Below are positions 1-10,724 of a stretch of 64,000 nt of DNA, one piece after another (position 1 is the first letter of the stretch; every line of letters starts with the position of its first letter). Position numbers and translations under genes: made by a program. The notes under the pieces are model-generated. The model had not been told where the DNA came from. It saw nothing but the letters and a program-made list of their open reading frames with translations, and made no database searches. Source of the DNA: Rhizoclosmatium globosum (Eukaryota > Chytridiomycota > Chytridiomycetes > Chytridiales > Chytriomycetaceae); NCBI GenBank assembly GCA_002104985.1, contig MCGO01000061.1, forward strand, positions 1-64,000. Reading direction: 5' to 3'.

Positions 1-392
1 GCCAATCCCCTCTTTTGATAACTTGAGTAAACTCATTTTCATATTTGGTTGTACTTGACTTGCAATTATGGCACTAAACCTTCACTTCCTGGAATCTACA
101 TCTCCAATCAGCCATTTGAAGGTTTTTTCCACATGCGTAAACTGAATGACTATTCAAGCATAATGTGGGATTCTCTTCCAATTTTGCGAAGCGCTGAAGG
201 ATAAATATTGGCTCACTGTGAAGCCAGGTGGGAAGACTCAACCATAGTGCTTCATAAATATGCAACGAGAGTCGATCAATAATGGAAGCACGGGTTTCGA
301 AATAGTCAACACAGTTTCTTAAAATACCCTAAAGTCAGATCTATGCCGTCGAGCTCGTTTCAGGACTCGGATATGATGCCGCCATTTTCTCA
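1..392. other. no gene recognised
   Basis: Short open frames only, none with a recognisable domain, a plausible start context or splice sites that would join them. It may be the 3' flank of the minus-strand exon that begins at 393, or the end of a gene cut by the window edge. Confidence 0.4.
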
Positions 393-613
393 TTATTCAT
401 AAATAGTGCTGTTTTCTGAGCACATTTGAATAACCAAAAAACCTAACCCTACTACAAACAAGGTCGTCAGTATCGACGGGACACTCTTCTTGAAGGACTT
501 GGGAACGACTTTAATCAGTTCAAGCAGTCTCTCGTAATTTTGGAATATCTCTCCTCTTTCCTGTACGAAGCAGTAAAGATGAATTGCTGTTTTCCGTGAT
601 GTATCAACCAACG
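393..613 (-). CDS. possible last exon of a tail-anchored membrane protein
   Basis: A frame of about 73 codons ends at 393. It has no ATG, so it would have to be a 3' exon; a CTAG acceptor lies directly before it at about 614. The encoded piece is basic and amphipathic and is followed by one hydrophobic stretch (around SILTTLFVVGLGFLVIQM) close to the C-terminus, the layout of a tail-anchored protein. A GTGAGT donor at about 837 on the same strand gives a phase-compatible upstream exon, but that exon soon meets a stop, so the gene's start is unresolved. The family is not recognised. A chance open frame with a hydrophobic run is the alternative. Confidence 0.28.
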
Positions 614-1433
614 CCTAGCGGTTGTTTGCGGAAACTAAGTCAAGACACCAATCCACCTTCCTCTTTAGTGACGCAATAGATCCAACAGAAACACATGCTG
701 ATTTGATGAGCACAAAAATGAGCGAAGCGTGGATTGGATTCAAATTGAAATTATATGGCCAAGGCGGCCAATACGAGAACTCACATTACTGATTCATGAT
801 TTTTAAAAGTTTTGAAAGACGACATACTCACCTTTGCTGAGAACTTTTTGACCTTTTGACGGGACTTTGTCAGGAAGATCAACCCTTAAACATCAAGGGA
901 TGCGGGGTGTCTCTCCCATCGGATGTATTGCTGAGAAATCAAAACATAATTTTACGAATGGCCACAAGATGCGCGGGAAGGCGAAGAGTCTTTGTTTTTC
1001 CATTATCAATGACGCACAATATGATTATAATGTGTACTTGAAAGATGTCTTCCAATGGGGGTGCACGCTGACACAATCAATTTGGAACTCGCGCTTTCAG
1101 ACATTCAAAAAATGGTTCAAGAGACACCCGCGGAGACACTCCGAAGTTTTTCCACAACTTTTTTGCTGTTATCTCGCGCAAGCCTAAGCCGCCCTTTCTT
1201 CTGGTATGTTAACAAGGAATCTGTTTCACGGAATAGCTACTGCTTTGTTTGAGGCTACTATGTTCCAGAAAGTTGGATTAGTTGTGTTCAAGTTGGGTGG
1301 GGCAACACGTAAATTGGTAATATAAGGGATGGATATGCCCTCACAACAACCCTCCAAAAAAGTTTCCTCAAAGTGAGTCTGTTTCATTGACCAATCCAAT
1401 TCCGTCCAAACTCATATACCATTATAGCTGACA
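614..1433. other. intergenic, no supported gene
   Basis: Three short overlapping plus-strand frames (856-1252) lack domains and convincing splice sites. The last 100 bases before 1434 are the likely promoter and leader of the mucin gene. No RNA gene or repeat was seen. Confidence 0.4.
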
Positions 1434-2863
1434 ATGCAAGTCTTTATATGGGCAACGTTGGCGGCTTGTGCTTTTGCACAACAAAACATCTACGTCTCCC
1501 AATTGAATGCTATCAGAAACAGTAATCCATCACTACCAAAAGACTGCTTCTCGGGCTTGGACATAATTCAGAATGGAAACACAATTATGGTTGCTACGTT
1601 TTGTTCTGCCAAGCTTATGTCTTCTTTTTCCGTACCCAATCCCTTTAACTGCTACGTTTCTTCCCTCAACATGGGACTTGTTCCGTCTGCTTCTTCAGTT
1701 TCAAACTCAAGGCGTGATGCCGGATCATCCTCAGCCTCTTTTGATTTATTTCAAAGTGTTTCGGGAATGGTTACCCAAATTTGCAACAATGCTTTCAGAG
1801 ATGCCTCCTCATCGGGCTCCAATGGTCCTAGTCAACCCACTCCACCAAGTGGTTCTAATCCCTCGTACACCAGTGACTCCAAGGCTATTTCCTCATTTAT
1901 CATTGAAAGAAAATTCAACCTTGATGTTTCGGCTGTGATCAAGTCTTTGGTCCAAGTTGCAGTGTCACTGAAGAACAGCAACAACCTGGCAGTTCCGGGA
2001 TTGGGACTTCCTGGAGGGTCTGCCCATGGCGTTATTATTCAAGTTTTGGTAGATGGACTTCAGGTGAGTACTTTATGAAGATGCTCTTGCATGTGCTCAA
2101 ATTCATATGATAGGCAATTTACATACATGGAGCCGGAGATACAGACAAGACTTATAATAACGGCACAACAGGAACTGGAATTGTTGCATTAACTCTTGAC
2201 GCATCAGTTACTAGCTTTTGGTTGCAAGTTGGATTGGTTTCTCAGAGTGGGTCTGGGGGAAACCAACTACGTTTCAACATATATGATAATTACTCACAAC
2301 AGATATTTGAATACCTGTTTGATTTGAAAAGCTTGAGACGTAGAGCCAGAGATACAAACGTCCAGCTTATTATTGGTGCAGCTCCAATAGGTCCATTTGT
2401 CGCTGATGTTGGGTCTTCAAGTTCCACAATGGTATCAACTTCAACGTCAATTTTGACATACGCAAGCACAGTCACTCTGACAGTCACTTCTGCTTCTGCT
2501 GTTGCAAATGTATCACCAAGTTCTACCCTATCTCTTGATGCTCTTATTTCTTCTTCTGGTGCTAAACCTGCATCGACCTTTTCAACCACATCAGTCGTTA
2601 CCACTACAGCTTTTACAACTGCAACCACCACGGCTCCTACAACTGCAACCACCACGGCTCCTACAACTGCAACCACCACGGCCCCTACAACTGCAACCAC
2701 CACGGCCCCTACAACTGCAACCACCACAGCTGCTACAACTGCTACCTCCACTTACAAAGTGACTACAACTACTATAAACAACGTCAATATCAAGATTGGT
2801 GCTTCCAAAAGTATTGGCCCCTATGTATTGGCTCTCCTGACTATATTTGTGTTCATGGTTTAG
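1434..2863 (+). CDS. secreted mucin-like protein with GPI-type C-terminus
   Basis: Exon 1 is 1434-2063, a 50-nt GTGAGT...TAG intron follows (2064-2113), and exon 2 runs to the stop at 2861-2863; both joins are phase 0, giving 459 residues. The ATG at 1434 begins a clear signal peptide (MQVFIWATLAACAFA, cleavage before QQN). The N-terminal ~210 residues hold four cysteines and an Ala/Leu/Val-rich amphipathic region. After about residue 320 the chain becomes Ser/Thr-rich and contains five copies of an eight-residue Thr-rich unit. The last ~18 residues are hydrophobic (IGPYVLALLTIFVFMV) with no basic tail, as in GPI-attachment signals. It is likely an O-glycosylated cell-wall or surface protein of zoospores, cysts or rhizoids. 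No family was recognised for the N-terminal domain. Confidence 0.8.
2615..2734 (+). repeat. 24-bp coding minisatellite (5 copies)
   Basis: Five head-to-tail copies of a 24-bp unit (acaactgcaaccaccacggc + tcct) encode the Thr/Ala/Pro repeat of the mucin. Copies differ by single silent or near-silent changes (gctcct, gcccct, gctgct), and a sixth decayed copy starts at 2735. Such arrays usually vary in copy number between strains. Confidence 0.9.
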
Positions 2864-3010
2864 AAATGTGCTTATTTGGTCACAGTTGTTTGGTTGTTTT
2901 TAATTCTGAATCTTTTATTTTTCTCTCTTTCAAATGTTTCTGAATCTTCTTGTTCCCTTATAGTTTCCTTCTGTATCTTGCCATAATAAACTGGCACTTT
3001 TCTTTCATTA

Positions 3011-3487
3011 GGGGTGGTTCCAAGTAACTATTTTTCATTGAAGAGCAAAAATCCGGATTTTGTTCCAGCCTTGCCACAAACCATTGCCAGCTCTGCCAGT
3101 TGTTTTTTTCTTCAACTTTTCTGCATCATACAACAGTCATCAAGATATTGAGGATTCTTTTGAACGTTGCTCCAGATATGTTGTGTGACAGTTGCACATG
3201 CTGCTGCATCAGTTGCAACTTCTGTTGGTGGACAATCAATGGCATCCGAGCGAGTCTGCCACTTCTCAATTCGTATGTCTATGGAAAGATCAAACCAAAT
3301 AAAGGCTTTCGAAATTGCATGCACTTGGTGGTGAAGTGGCTAAAAGTTGTGATGCCGGCAGAGCTGATATTTTTCTGGAAGAGCTGCCTGAGGTCTGCTG
3401 GAAAAAAAGGCCAGCAGAGGTGAAAAATCAAAAAAGAAGCTTTTTTATTGACCTTTTGCTCTGCTGAAACGTACTTGGAACCGCCCC
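3011..3487. mobile_element. MITE-like element, Harbinger type
   Basis: A 477-bp segment starts with ggggtggttccaagta (3011-3026) and ends with its inverted complement tacttggaaccgcccc (3472-3487), one mismatch in 16. It is flanked on both sides by TTA (3008-3010 and 3488-3490), a 3-bp target-site duplication. A second short match, gagcaaaa, sits just inside each terminus. A 3-bp TTA/TAA duplication is typical of PIF/Harbinger elements. No transposase is encoded; the frames inside are short and unrelated to any domain, so this is a non-autonomous copy. Confidence 0.75.
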
Positions 3488-3557
3488 TTAGCTTATATTC
3501 CTTAAATTCTTTTACAGTCATCCACATCTTCCACACCAACTCCTCCTGAATTCAAGG

Positions 3558-3695
3558 GTTCTATACTGTTGGATCAACAAGAGTTCAAGTTGAAAGAAGA
3601 GAAGGAGATGTTGAACAGTGAGCTTGAGAGCTGTTGGATTAGAGTTCTATACTGTTCAAAAAGAGTTCAAGTTAAAGGATGAGAACGAGAAGATG
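3558..3695 (+). repeat. diverged direct repeat, two copies
   Basis: The segment at 3558-3610 (gttctatactgtt ... gagttcaagttgaaa) recurs in diverged form at 3644-3695, a spacing of 86 bp. It lies upstream of the zinc-finger exons and could be part of a 5' exon rich in Glu, Lys and Asp codons, but no splice model could be fixed. Confidence 0.45.
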
Positions 3696-4069
3696 GATCA
3701 AGAAGAAAGGTATGAATCCATCGAGAATAGGAGCAGTGATTTGAAATTTCGGAGTGAGAGCAAGAGTGGGTCAATGAATGATATTCCATGCTTTTTGGAA
3801 GTGTTGGACCTGAGGTTGATGGGATACTTAGGGGTGGGTGGTTGTAGATCAAGTTTGGAAATGTTGGTGGTGGTGTTGTGTGAGCTGTAGTTGGTTGTGT
3901 TGGGTGGTTGGATCATCAAATGATAGCTCTTGAAGTACTCTTTCCACACATCCTTCCTAAAACTCATTGTTTATTCTCTATATTGAGGCAATTATTGCTG
4001 AAGTGTTGATTCTTGTTTGAAATTCAGACAAGAACTTTAAAATCATTTTCTGACTCTATGAAACAACAG

Positions 4070-5858
4070 ATCCAAAGTTGAATGCCCCAACCCAGAGTGC
4101 AAAGACATTGCACCCTTCAACAACAAATTTGCTTTGGGAAAACATTATAGATTAGTCCACCAGAAGGTTGTTTCTGTTCGTTATTGGATAAATGACTACA
4201 CAAGTGAGTGATTTGATCTCTTTTCTTATTAAATACTAAACTTTGATTGGTTTGTTAGAAGAGGATGAGCTCACTTTTATTCCGAGGGATTCTGAGGACA
4301 ATCTGTTTCACTGCAACAAGTGCAACCTTGCAGTAGACTTTCCCGAGAAGCTCCAAAGCCATGTCAAGAAAATGAAATGTGGTCTGACCCATCCTGCCAG
4401 ATTTGGATTCATGTGCCTGGACTGCAACTATGTTTGTGTGTCTCAAAGTGCCATCAGGGTACACTGCAGGGCTGAACACCAAAAGAATCAGTATTGGGGG
4501 TACAGACCAACTCAAGTTGTTAAACTGTATGCACGAGTCTTTGGAATGTATAAACCAGAAGAAGGATTTGATGCTCGCCAAAGAGCCAAGGAACTGAAAA
4601 GCCTTGCACGTAAACAGAAACAGATCAAAAACACAGCCGGATCACGTTCGAGAGCTTACTTGTCTACTGGATTGGAAACTGCTGGTCTGATTGCCTCATC
4701 AAGCAAAACCAATACTCCCTTCCTGAATAACGTAAGTGTTTTGGGGTCAAAAAACACCAGTTAACTTTTTTGGTTTAGATGGGATGGGACAAGTTGGTTT
4801 TTGGTATTGATGCCATCAAGAACCCAGCAAAGTACATTGCTATCTTGACAGAGACAAAGGATACCAAGACAGTGATTATGTTGTGTCGTTTGTTCTTGGA
4901 AAAAGTCAATGAGTTGGCAACTTTACCTGGGACCCAACCAACCCGAACTGCCATCAAGAATGCTGGTCGCAAATCCACCAATGACACTGGGTATGCAGGA
5001 AAGGCTTTCAAGCCTATTGACGTGAAGGGGACCATTCCAACGTATGCAAGAACTCTTGGGTTATTTGTCACAATGTTGATTGCTCGTAAGCAAGGTGCCA
5101 ACACAAGCACCAAAATGCCCAAGCTGCGTGATGATGTGAACGAAGCTGTTGAGGCATTGTTGGAGACACTTGATGTTCCCCTGCTTTGTAGAACTAATGC
5201 AGTCATTGAGAATCAGCAAGAAGCACTGATCAAGTTGTTGCGCATTGTTTTGTTTGAAGACATTGGCTTTGAAGGCCTCAATACCGGTCGGATCCATTTG
5301 GTTGAAGAATACCTGTTGCTCAGGTTTTTACAGCCTGATGGCACATTTTGCAAAGAGCAACTCATGACTGGACCTTGTACTCATTTCCTGTTTGCTTCTC
5401 GTTGCCTCGTTTTGGATTGGTGCCAAGAAATTGCTTCGTTCGGTTCATGGATGGCAAGAGCCGATAAGGACAAGTGAGGCATACTTGTTTGATTGAAGTC
5501 TTTTATTGATTTCTGTTTTTTTATAACAAGGGAAATTAATCAAGTCATTGAGCTTGTCAGTTATGGAAAGCATAGTCTCCCGTATGCCAAAATGAAGCAG
5601 TTCAAGTCCTTTTTTTTTTCCAAGTCAACCATGCTCTGTTTATTTGCAATGAAACTTTCCAGCCCATCAAATAACACTTTCCCGACTCCCTGGGTTGAAT
5701 ACGCAACCATTCCTGCCCGTATAACCAGTGGTCCGGTAGCATGTGCTGTGCTTTTCAGCATCTATCCCCTTACGCCGACAATTTACTTCCCACCCAATTA
5801 CTCCATATCTCTCATGAGGCCTTCCCGTAACTTGGTCTTGTGGGCTGGATGCAGTTAA
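4070..5858 (+). CDS. C2H2-type zinc-finger protein, 5' end unresolved
   Basis: Exons chain in phase: 4070-4201, 4258-4730, 4779-5475 and 5531-5858, with GTGAGT, GTAAGT and GTGAGG donors and AG acceptors. The N-terminal part carries zinc-finger-like clusters: C-x4-C...H-x4-H (CPNPEC...HYRLVH) in the first exon, then HCNKC...H and CLDC...H-x4-H in the second. The remaining ~270 residues are mostly helical with no recognised fold. Large C2H2-bearing proteins of this sort occur as multicopy genes in fungi, some near subtelomeric helicases, but no helicase motif is seen here. The start lies upstream of 4070. The last ~35 codons look unlike protein and end just before retrotransposon sequence, so the gene may be truncated by element A. 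Confidence 0.55.
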
Positions 5859-5866
5859 CATCAGCA

Positions 5867-5912
5867 GCCCCAGGGGGAGGAGGGGGGGTATGGGGGGGAG
5901 GAACGACCCCCC
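5867..5912 (+). other. G-run tract at the 3' edge of element A
   Basis: Four or more runs of 4-7 G lie close together (from ccccagggggaggagggggg), directly outside the 3' untranslated region of the minus-strand element A. The tract could form a G-quadruplex on the plus strand. Nearby, tctaga and its repeat at about 5917-5934 form a small hairpin. Whether this is the 3' terminus of the element or its target is not decidable here. Confidence 0.5.
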
Positions 5913-5975
5913 ATGTTTCTAGAAATATATCTAGACCCTCCCTAGTTTTTAAGGGAACCACCCTAGGTTTGGTTT

Positions 5976-8900
5976 CTACTCATGACTTACTAAGGATGGC
6001 CCAGAGGTGAGCTCCTCTCGGACCCTTTTGGGTGGTGGTTGGTGCTGTTCCTCAGCACCTTCCTCCTGTGTGTAGTGTCTTGTTTCATTGTCCTCTGAGA
6101 TGTCAGTGTCGTCTGTGTCCCACCACATGTTGGCACCCTCCCAGTCTTCTGCGTCCTGCTGGTCTGTTTCACTGTCCTTTGTTATTGTGTCAGGGTTATA
6201 GCAGAATTCCTGTTCCCTTGCGTATTGGTCCATGTACGTTGCAAGTGTGTTTATTATTCCTGGTGGGATTTTCCTTATTCCCGTGTTATCTGATGCTATC
6301 ATATCAATGGCTCTTATCTGTTGTCCATAGGATCCGCCATGCTTGTGGGATTCATCTGGGCTAAGTGGTTCCATACAATGCTGGCAACGTGTACCTTCTT
6401 TTATTTCTGTTGTTTTGTGTTTCCGTTTGCCTTCTTTTGGCTTGTTTCTGGGTCCCTCGTGCTTCTGTCTGGTGTTACTTTGTCTGGCTTTGATTGTTGC
6501 AGTTATTTGGTTTGTTTCCTCCCATGCTGTGGTTTTGTCACATCTTGGTTTCCATATTTTTTCTCTTACCATCTTTTTAAGTTCCTTCCATGTTGTCAAT
6601 ATAATCATACGTTGTGTTTGGGGCTTCCTGATACCGCATTTTTCTAAAATTCTGTACATAACATTTGGTATGAGTCCATATCCAGCAATATGGGTGAATG
6701 TCATTTTATCAGCTTCAATGCCTATCTCATCTCTTGGTTGTGGTGGTCTATTGTCCCTGGTCTGACCATCCCAGTTTTTGAGCCACGACCTAATTTTGGT
6801 TTCGTTTGCTTTGTTGCTTTGACTTTCTACTGTGTTTTCATTTCTTTTCCTCTTTTTGGGGGTTTCGGTTTGTTTTACGAGCAGTGTGATCATTTCTTCC
6901 CATATTTCCATCCTGATTGCTTCTGTTTCTATACATCTCCAAAGATGGTCATTTGTTTCTTCCTCCTGGTGGCATACACGGCATGTTCCATTGGGGTATG
7001 CATCTTGGTGTCTCCGACGCATCTCAGATTGTACTGGTAGCAGTCGGTGCATAGCGTTGATGTCCCATTTTCTGTAGTGACTGTGAGCTTCACTGGTGAA
7101 GTATGATGTTTGTTTGTGGCCTCTCTGTAGTAGTGCAAATGTGAGGGCAAAGTTGATGCTATTTTGTACTTCTGCAATGTGCTTGTGTGCAGGTTGTTCT
7201 ATCCATGCAAGAAAGGTTTTGGCCTTGTTGATCATAGTTAGAGTTTCTCTGTAATTTCCTTCAAGCATAATATTGTTTGTGCATAGGGTGAACTGAATGA
7301 GTGATTGACCTTCCAGTTTCATTTTGAGTAGTGGAGCCATATGTCCATCATTTGCATCTGAATCTGCCAGTTCATTACCGGGGACACCTGTATGGGACTT
7401 TACATGATGTAGTATTGGGAGTGGTCTGGTTATGGATTTAGCGATATGGCACATTTGAGCAGCAGTGTATACATTAGACAGTGTAAATAATTCTCTTCGT
7501 TTGATGTTGAATTTGCTTCTTTCCAGACGTTTGAATGTTTGGATAACCGCCATGTTGTCAATGTACATATCTGTTGGTCCGTTTACTCCTAGAAGGGCAG
7601 CATTGGCAGCATACATTTCTGCATTGGTTGAGGATGCATTTCCTTCAATTCCAAAGTTGATTCTTCTCCCCTTTTGGGTGCCGTCCCAGGCAACCACGGA
7701 GCCAGCTAGGCTGGGCTTTCCATTGATAAATGTAAGAGATCCGTCTGAGTATATGGCGTCTCTTGTATTACACTCTCTTGCTTTCAGTGCACCTATAGCC
7801 GTGATTAGCTCTGGTGGACCTTCAAAGTAGATTGCTGCTCTGTTTCTGCCAGTTGTCTTTTCCTCCTCTGTCACTCCTAGTGGGCTTTCATGTTTTGTTT
7901 GGAGGTCATTGGTTTCCCTTGGTATTGAGTCTCTTACAGATGCAATTGTCTTACATTCTATTATTTGGCGGGACGTATATTGCTGTGGGTCTTCTGCTGG
8001 TTGTTCATTTGTTATGTCAGCAGGTTCATAGAGTTTGTTTGACTGGTCTTTGTTTGCCCATATGTTCATGAAGCCGTCTTGTTTGTAAATTATGCATTTT
8101 CCATTCTGTAGATAGCCCTGAGTGCAGGTCATTCCATTGCATTCTACGATGAATGTTCTGTTTTGGTGTTCTATTGCAAATGTATATTCGTTGTTACCCT
8201 CATAGTCATTTCCTGTCAGTTCGACATAATGATGCAGTCTGTGCGTTGTTGTTCCTTCATCTCGCTCAATTCCCATAATTTCTCCATAATGTTGTTCTTC
8301 TGTTTCAGGGTCATTCCAGGTGACAATCTCGTGCTTTTTACCCAGGCCACAGATCCGGCTGGCTGTAGGCTCTGTTGCAAACGGGTTTGGTCTTGCCCTT
8401 TTTGTAAGACTGATCCTGGTTCTGTTAGTGGTGTCCTTCCTGTTCAAAGCATTTGTTAGCTTCCTGAACCAGTTGTAGTCAGTCTTGTCAAACAGGGGGA
8501 ATCGTGTTTCCATTTGCTTGGGAGTGAGTATTTTTTCACTGAAGTAGCATAGGACTTGTTCCACAAAGATTATGTTGTGTCTGCTGAGGTGTTTGGAGAT
8601 CTGGTTATAGATTACCCAGTTGTCTATTGCATGGAAGACTGATGTTTCTCCTCCCATAACCTTGCCAAATTCTTTTTTAATTTCCTGGGTGATTGGATCA
8701 ATGTGTCTGATTGCATTCATTGTTATGGCCTTGGAGTGAAGTCTATGCATGGTTGAAGCAAGGTAGTGTGTACCCTTGCTCACTTTAGCGGGGAATGGAG
8801 TTTCAAATATACTGTGTGGGAGTGCTAATTGGTTCTGGAGGTTAGCCATTCTGATTCGGATGACACGGCCCAGTAGGTCATCTGAGTTTATCCATACATT

Positions 8901-10724
8901 GATGTTTGTTGCTAAGTCTGTTGTGTACAGGTCATTCCAGTTCTTCAGTCCATAGATTTGGGATTGCTCCAGGATTGAATTGGCGATGGTTTGTTTCTGT
9001 TTGGCTTTTTGTTTTACAACCTTCTTGACAAGACTATAGTAGTGGTCAACCTCATTTTCTGTAAGGGAGAGTGTTTGCCACTTATATCTGATTTGCATCA
9101 GTAGCACTGTGTTCATTATGAGTATTATGCCTTTGTCTGTTATGCGTTTTGTATGGAGTATCTCAATTGTGTCTTTGATTTGCTTTTCAATCATTGTTCT
9201 GCCAGTTTTGCCAAGGTTATCTGCTGAGAAGTAATTTCCAAGTAGTCTCTCTCCTTGTTTTGGGTTCAAGATTTCTATGCTAGTGTTATCACCCCACGTA
9301 AGTTGTGTGTCTTTGTTTGTTGGATTGATTGCGATGATTTTAACTTTGTTGGTGTTGGATTTTATAGTATTCCCTTCTTGGAACTCATATATGATTGATG
9401 CTTGTTTTTGTAGTTCTTGCCAGGATCTTGCAACAATGGTTGTGTCATCTACATAGGCTAGGGCGGTGATTTCTTCTGATAGGATATCTTCCTTCCATTC
9501 GCCATTCACAAATTTGGTTTTTTGTTTTGCTTCTAGTGTCACACCTTGTGTATGTTTGTCCAGGATGCAGAGCAGTGTATCCCAGAAAATTCTCCACTCA
9601 ATTGGTGCTAGCACTGATCCTTGTTGGATCATGGTGCCAATTGTGATGGTGTTTGTCTCACCAACTGCTGTTCTAACCTTGGCCTTGAGGCGTTTCTGTG
9701 TGTTGTATTTCCATGCTGAGTATTTGTAAGGAAGCTTGATGCGCTTATGTGACCGCATAACTGCTTTTGAGCTCACTGAGTCATATGCCTTGGCAATGTC
9801 ATTGAGTAGTATATATGCTTCTCCGTTTGTCTCAACACATGTGTCAATAACTGCTTGTATAATGTGTAGTACAGGATCAGTTGATTCTCCTGGGAGTGCA
9901 GAGAAGTTTCGCCCCTTCAGGACATTGTTTTCTTGCAGGATTGGTTTAAGTCTAAGGTATATTATCATCTCGTGTAGCTTGTATGCTGTTTCCAAAAGTG
10001 CGATTGGTCTTGTTTTCTTAATGTCAGCTCCCCAGTCTTCACTTTTTGGGATTGGGTTGATAATACTTAACAGCCATTGATCAGGTGAGTCAGCATAGTC
10101 AATGCACATTTGTATTACAATTGTAAGAGTTTGGATGCAGACTTGACCTCCATGAAGAAACAATTCCCTTTGAATTTTGCTGTCTCCTGGTGCTTTGTTT
10201 GCTCCCATTGATTTAAGGCCCTCCATGACTTCTGCCTCCGTTATTGGGTTGTCTAAGGTAAGGAAGATTTCTGAGTCAATTTCAGGCTTCGGTTTGTATT
10301 CCTCTGCAAATATTGAGTCACTGCTGAATTCATTATCAGGTCTTGCCTTAAACCATGTTTCAACCTCTCTTGCAGTTTCAGCAAGAACTTTTGCTGGTTC
10401 GTGTTCTATATAAGATTTACCAGTCTCATCTTTCATTTGGATCTTGTTTAGTCTGACATTGCTATTTCTGTTCAACATGCTGTTCATATATTTTCCTTGA
10501 TTTTCTTTGCAGTTGTGATCACGTTTGTCAGTGTTGTGTTTAATGTTGGCTTCTGTGATCTCCTTTTGTTTATCCTCCATCAATTTCTTTGCCGAGTCTC
10601 TTTCTTTTGTAAGCCATTCAATTCTTTTCTGTTTTAGTTCATGTTTTGTTAAGATGTTGCTTCCCATTCTAGGTGGGTCTGTGCTGTATTTGTGTTTGGC
10701 CACTTGGTATTGTAGTATCAGCAA
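5976..10724 (-). CDS. element A ORF2 fragment: reverse transcriptase and RNase H
   Basis: This is a 1582-codon open frame bounded upstream by an in-frame TGA near 10735 and lacking an ATG start, so it is the 3' part of ORF2. Reverse transcriptase lies at about residues 210-480, with DIAKAYD near 309 and the catalytic YVDD near 424. RNase H lies at about 988-1130, with SDGS, the Glu of NAEMYA, the Asp of IDNMAV, and HVKSHTGVPGNELAD. A CCHC cluster, CRVCHQEEETNDHLWRC, follows near 1255, and another Cys/His pair (CQHC) is further on. About 500 residues of unrecognised sequence separate RT from RNase H, and about 450 follow RNase H, both long for this class. The frame is intact although the endonuclease before it is broken. 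Confidence 0.85.
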   Translation of the reverse strand: MLILQYQVAKHKYSTDPPRMGSNILTKHELKQKRIEWLTKERDSAKKLMEDKQKEITEANIKHNTDKRDHNCKENQGKYMNSMLNRNSNVRLNKIQMKDETGKSYIEHEPAKVLAETAREVETWFKARPDNEFSSDSIFAEEYKPKPEIDSEIFLTLDNPITEAEVMEGLKSMGANKAPGDSKIQRELFLHGGQVCIQTLTIVIQMCIDYADSPDQWLLSIINPIPKSEDWGADIKKTRPIALLETAYKLHEMIIYLRLKPILQENNVLKGRNFSALPGESTDPVLHIIQAVIDTCVETNGEAYILLNDIAKAYDSVSSKAVMRSHKRIKLPYKYSAWKYNTQKRLKAKVRTAVGETNTITIGTMIQQGSVLAPIEWRIFWDTLLCILDKHTQGVTLEAKQKTKFVNGEWKEDILSEEITALAYVDDTTIVARSWQELQKQASIIYEFQEGNTIKSNTNKVKIIAINPTNKDTQLTWGDNTSIEILNPKQGERLLGNYFSADNLGKTGRTMIEKQIKDTIEILHTKRITDKGIILIMNTVLLMQIRYKWQTLSLTENEVDHYYSLVKKVVKQKAKQKQTIANSILEQSQIYGLKNWNDLYTTDLATNINVWINSDDLLGRVIRIRMANLQNQLALPHSIFETPFPAKVSKGTHYLASTMHRLHSKAITMNAIRHIDPITQEIKKEFGKVMGGETSVFHAIDNWVIYNQISKHLSRHNIIFVEQVLCYFSEKILTPKQMETRFPLFDKTDYNWFRKLTNALNRKDTTNRTRISLTKRARPNPFATEPTASRICGLGKKHEIVTWNDPETEEQHYGEIMGIERDEGTTTHRLHHYVELTGNDYEGNNEYTFAIEHQNRTFIVECNGMTCTQGYLQNGKCIIYKQDGFMNIWANKDQSNKLYEPADITNEQPAEDPQQYTSRQIIECKTIASVRDSIPRETNDLQTKHESPLGVTEEEKTTGRNRAAIYFEGPPELITAIGALKARECNTRDAIYSDGSLTFINGKPSLAGSVVAWDGTQKGRRINFGIEGNASSTNAEMYAANAALLGVNGPTDMYIDNMAVIQTFKRLERSKFNIKRRELFTLSNVYTAAQMCHIAKSITRPLPILHHVKSHTGVPGNELADSDANDGHMAPLLKMKLEGQSLIQFTLCTNNIMLEGNYRETLTMINKAKTFLAWIEQPAHKHIAEVQNSINFALTFALLQRGHKQTSYFTSEAHSHYRKWDINAMHRLLPVQSEMRRRHQDAYPNGTCRVCHQEEETNDHLWRCIETEAIRMEIWEEMITLLVKQTETPKKRKRNENTVESQSNKANETKIRSWLKNWDGQTRDNRPPQPRDEIGIEADKMTFTHIAGYGLIPNVMYRILEKCGIRKPQTQRMIILTTWKELKKMVREKIWKPRCDKTTAWEETNQITATIKARQSNTRQKHEGPRNKPKEGKRKHKTTEIKEGTRCQHCMEPLSPDESHKHGGSYGQQIRAIDMIASDNTGIRKIPPGIINTLATYMDQYAREQEFCYNPDTITKDSETDQQDAEDWEGANMWWDTDDTDISEDNETRHYTQEEGAEEQHQPPPKRVREELTSGPSLVSHE

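Noticed and set aside
856..1252. Small plus-strand gene before the mucin
   Set aside because: Three overlapping short frames, no domain, no consistent splice sites.
2290..2751. Minus-strand Val/Ala repeat frame opposite the mucin
   Set aside because: Antisense of the Thr/Ala/Pro repeat; the plus strand has a signal peptide, an intron in phase and a GPI-type tail.
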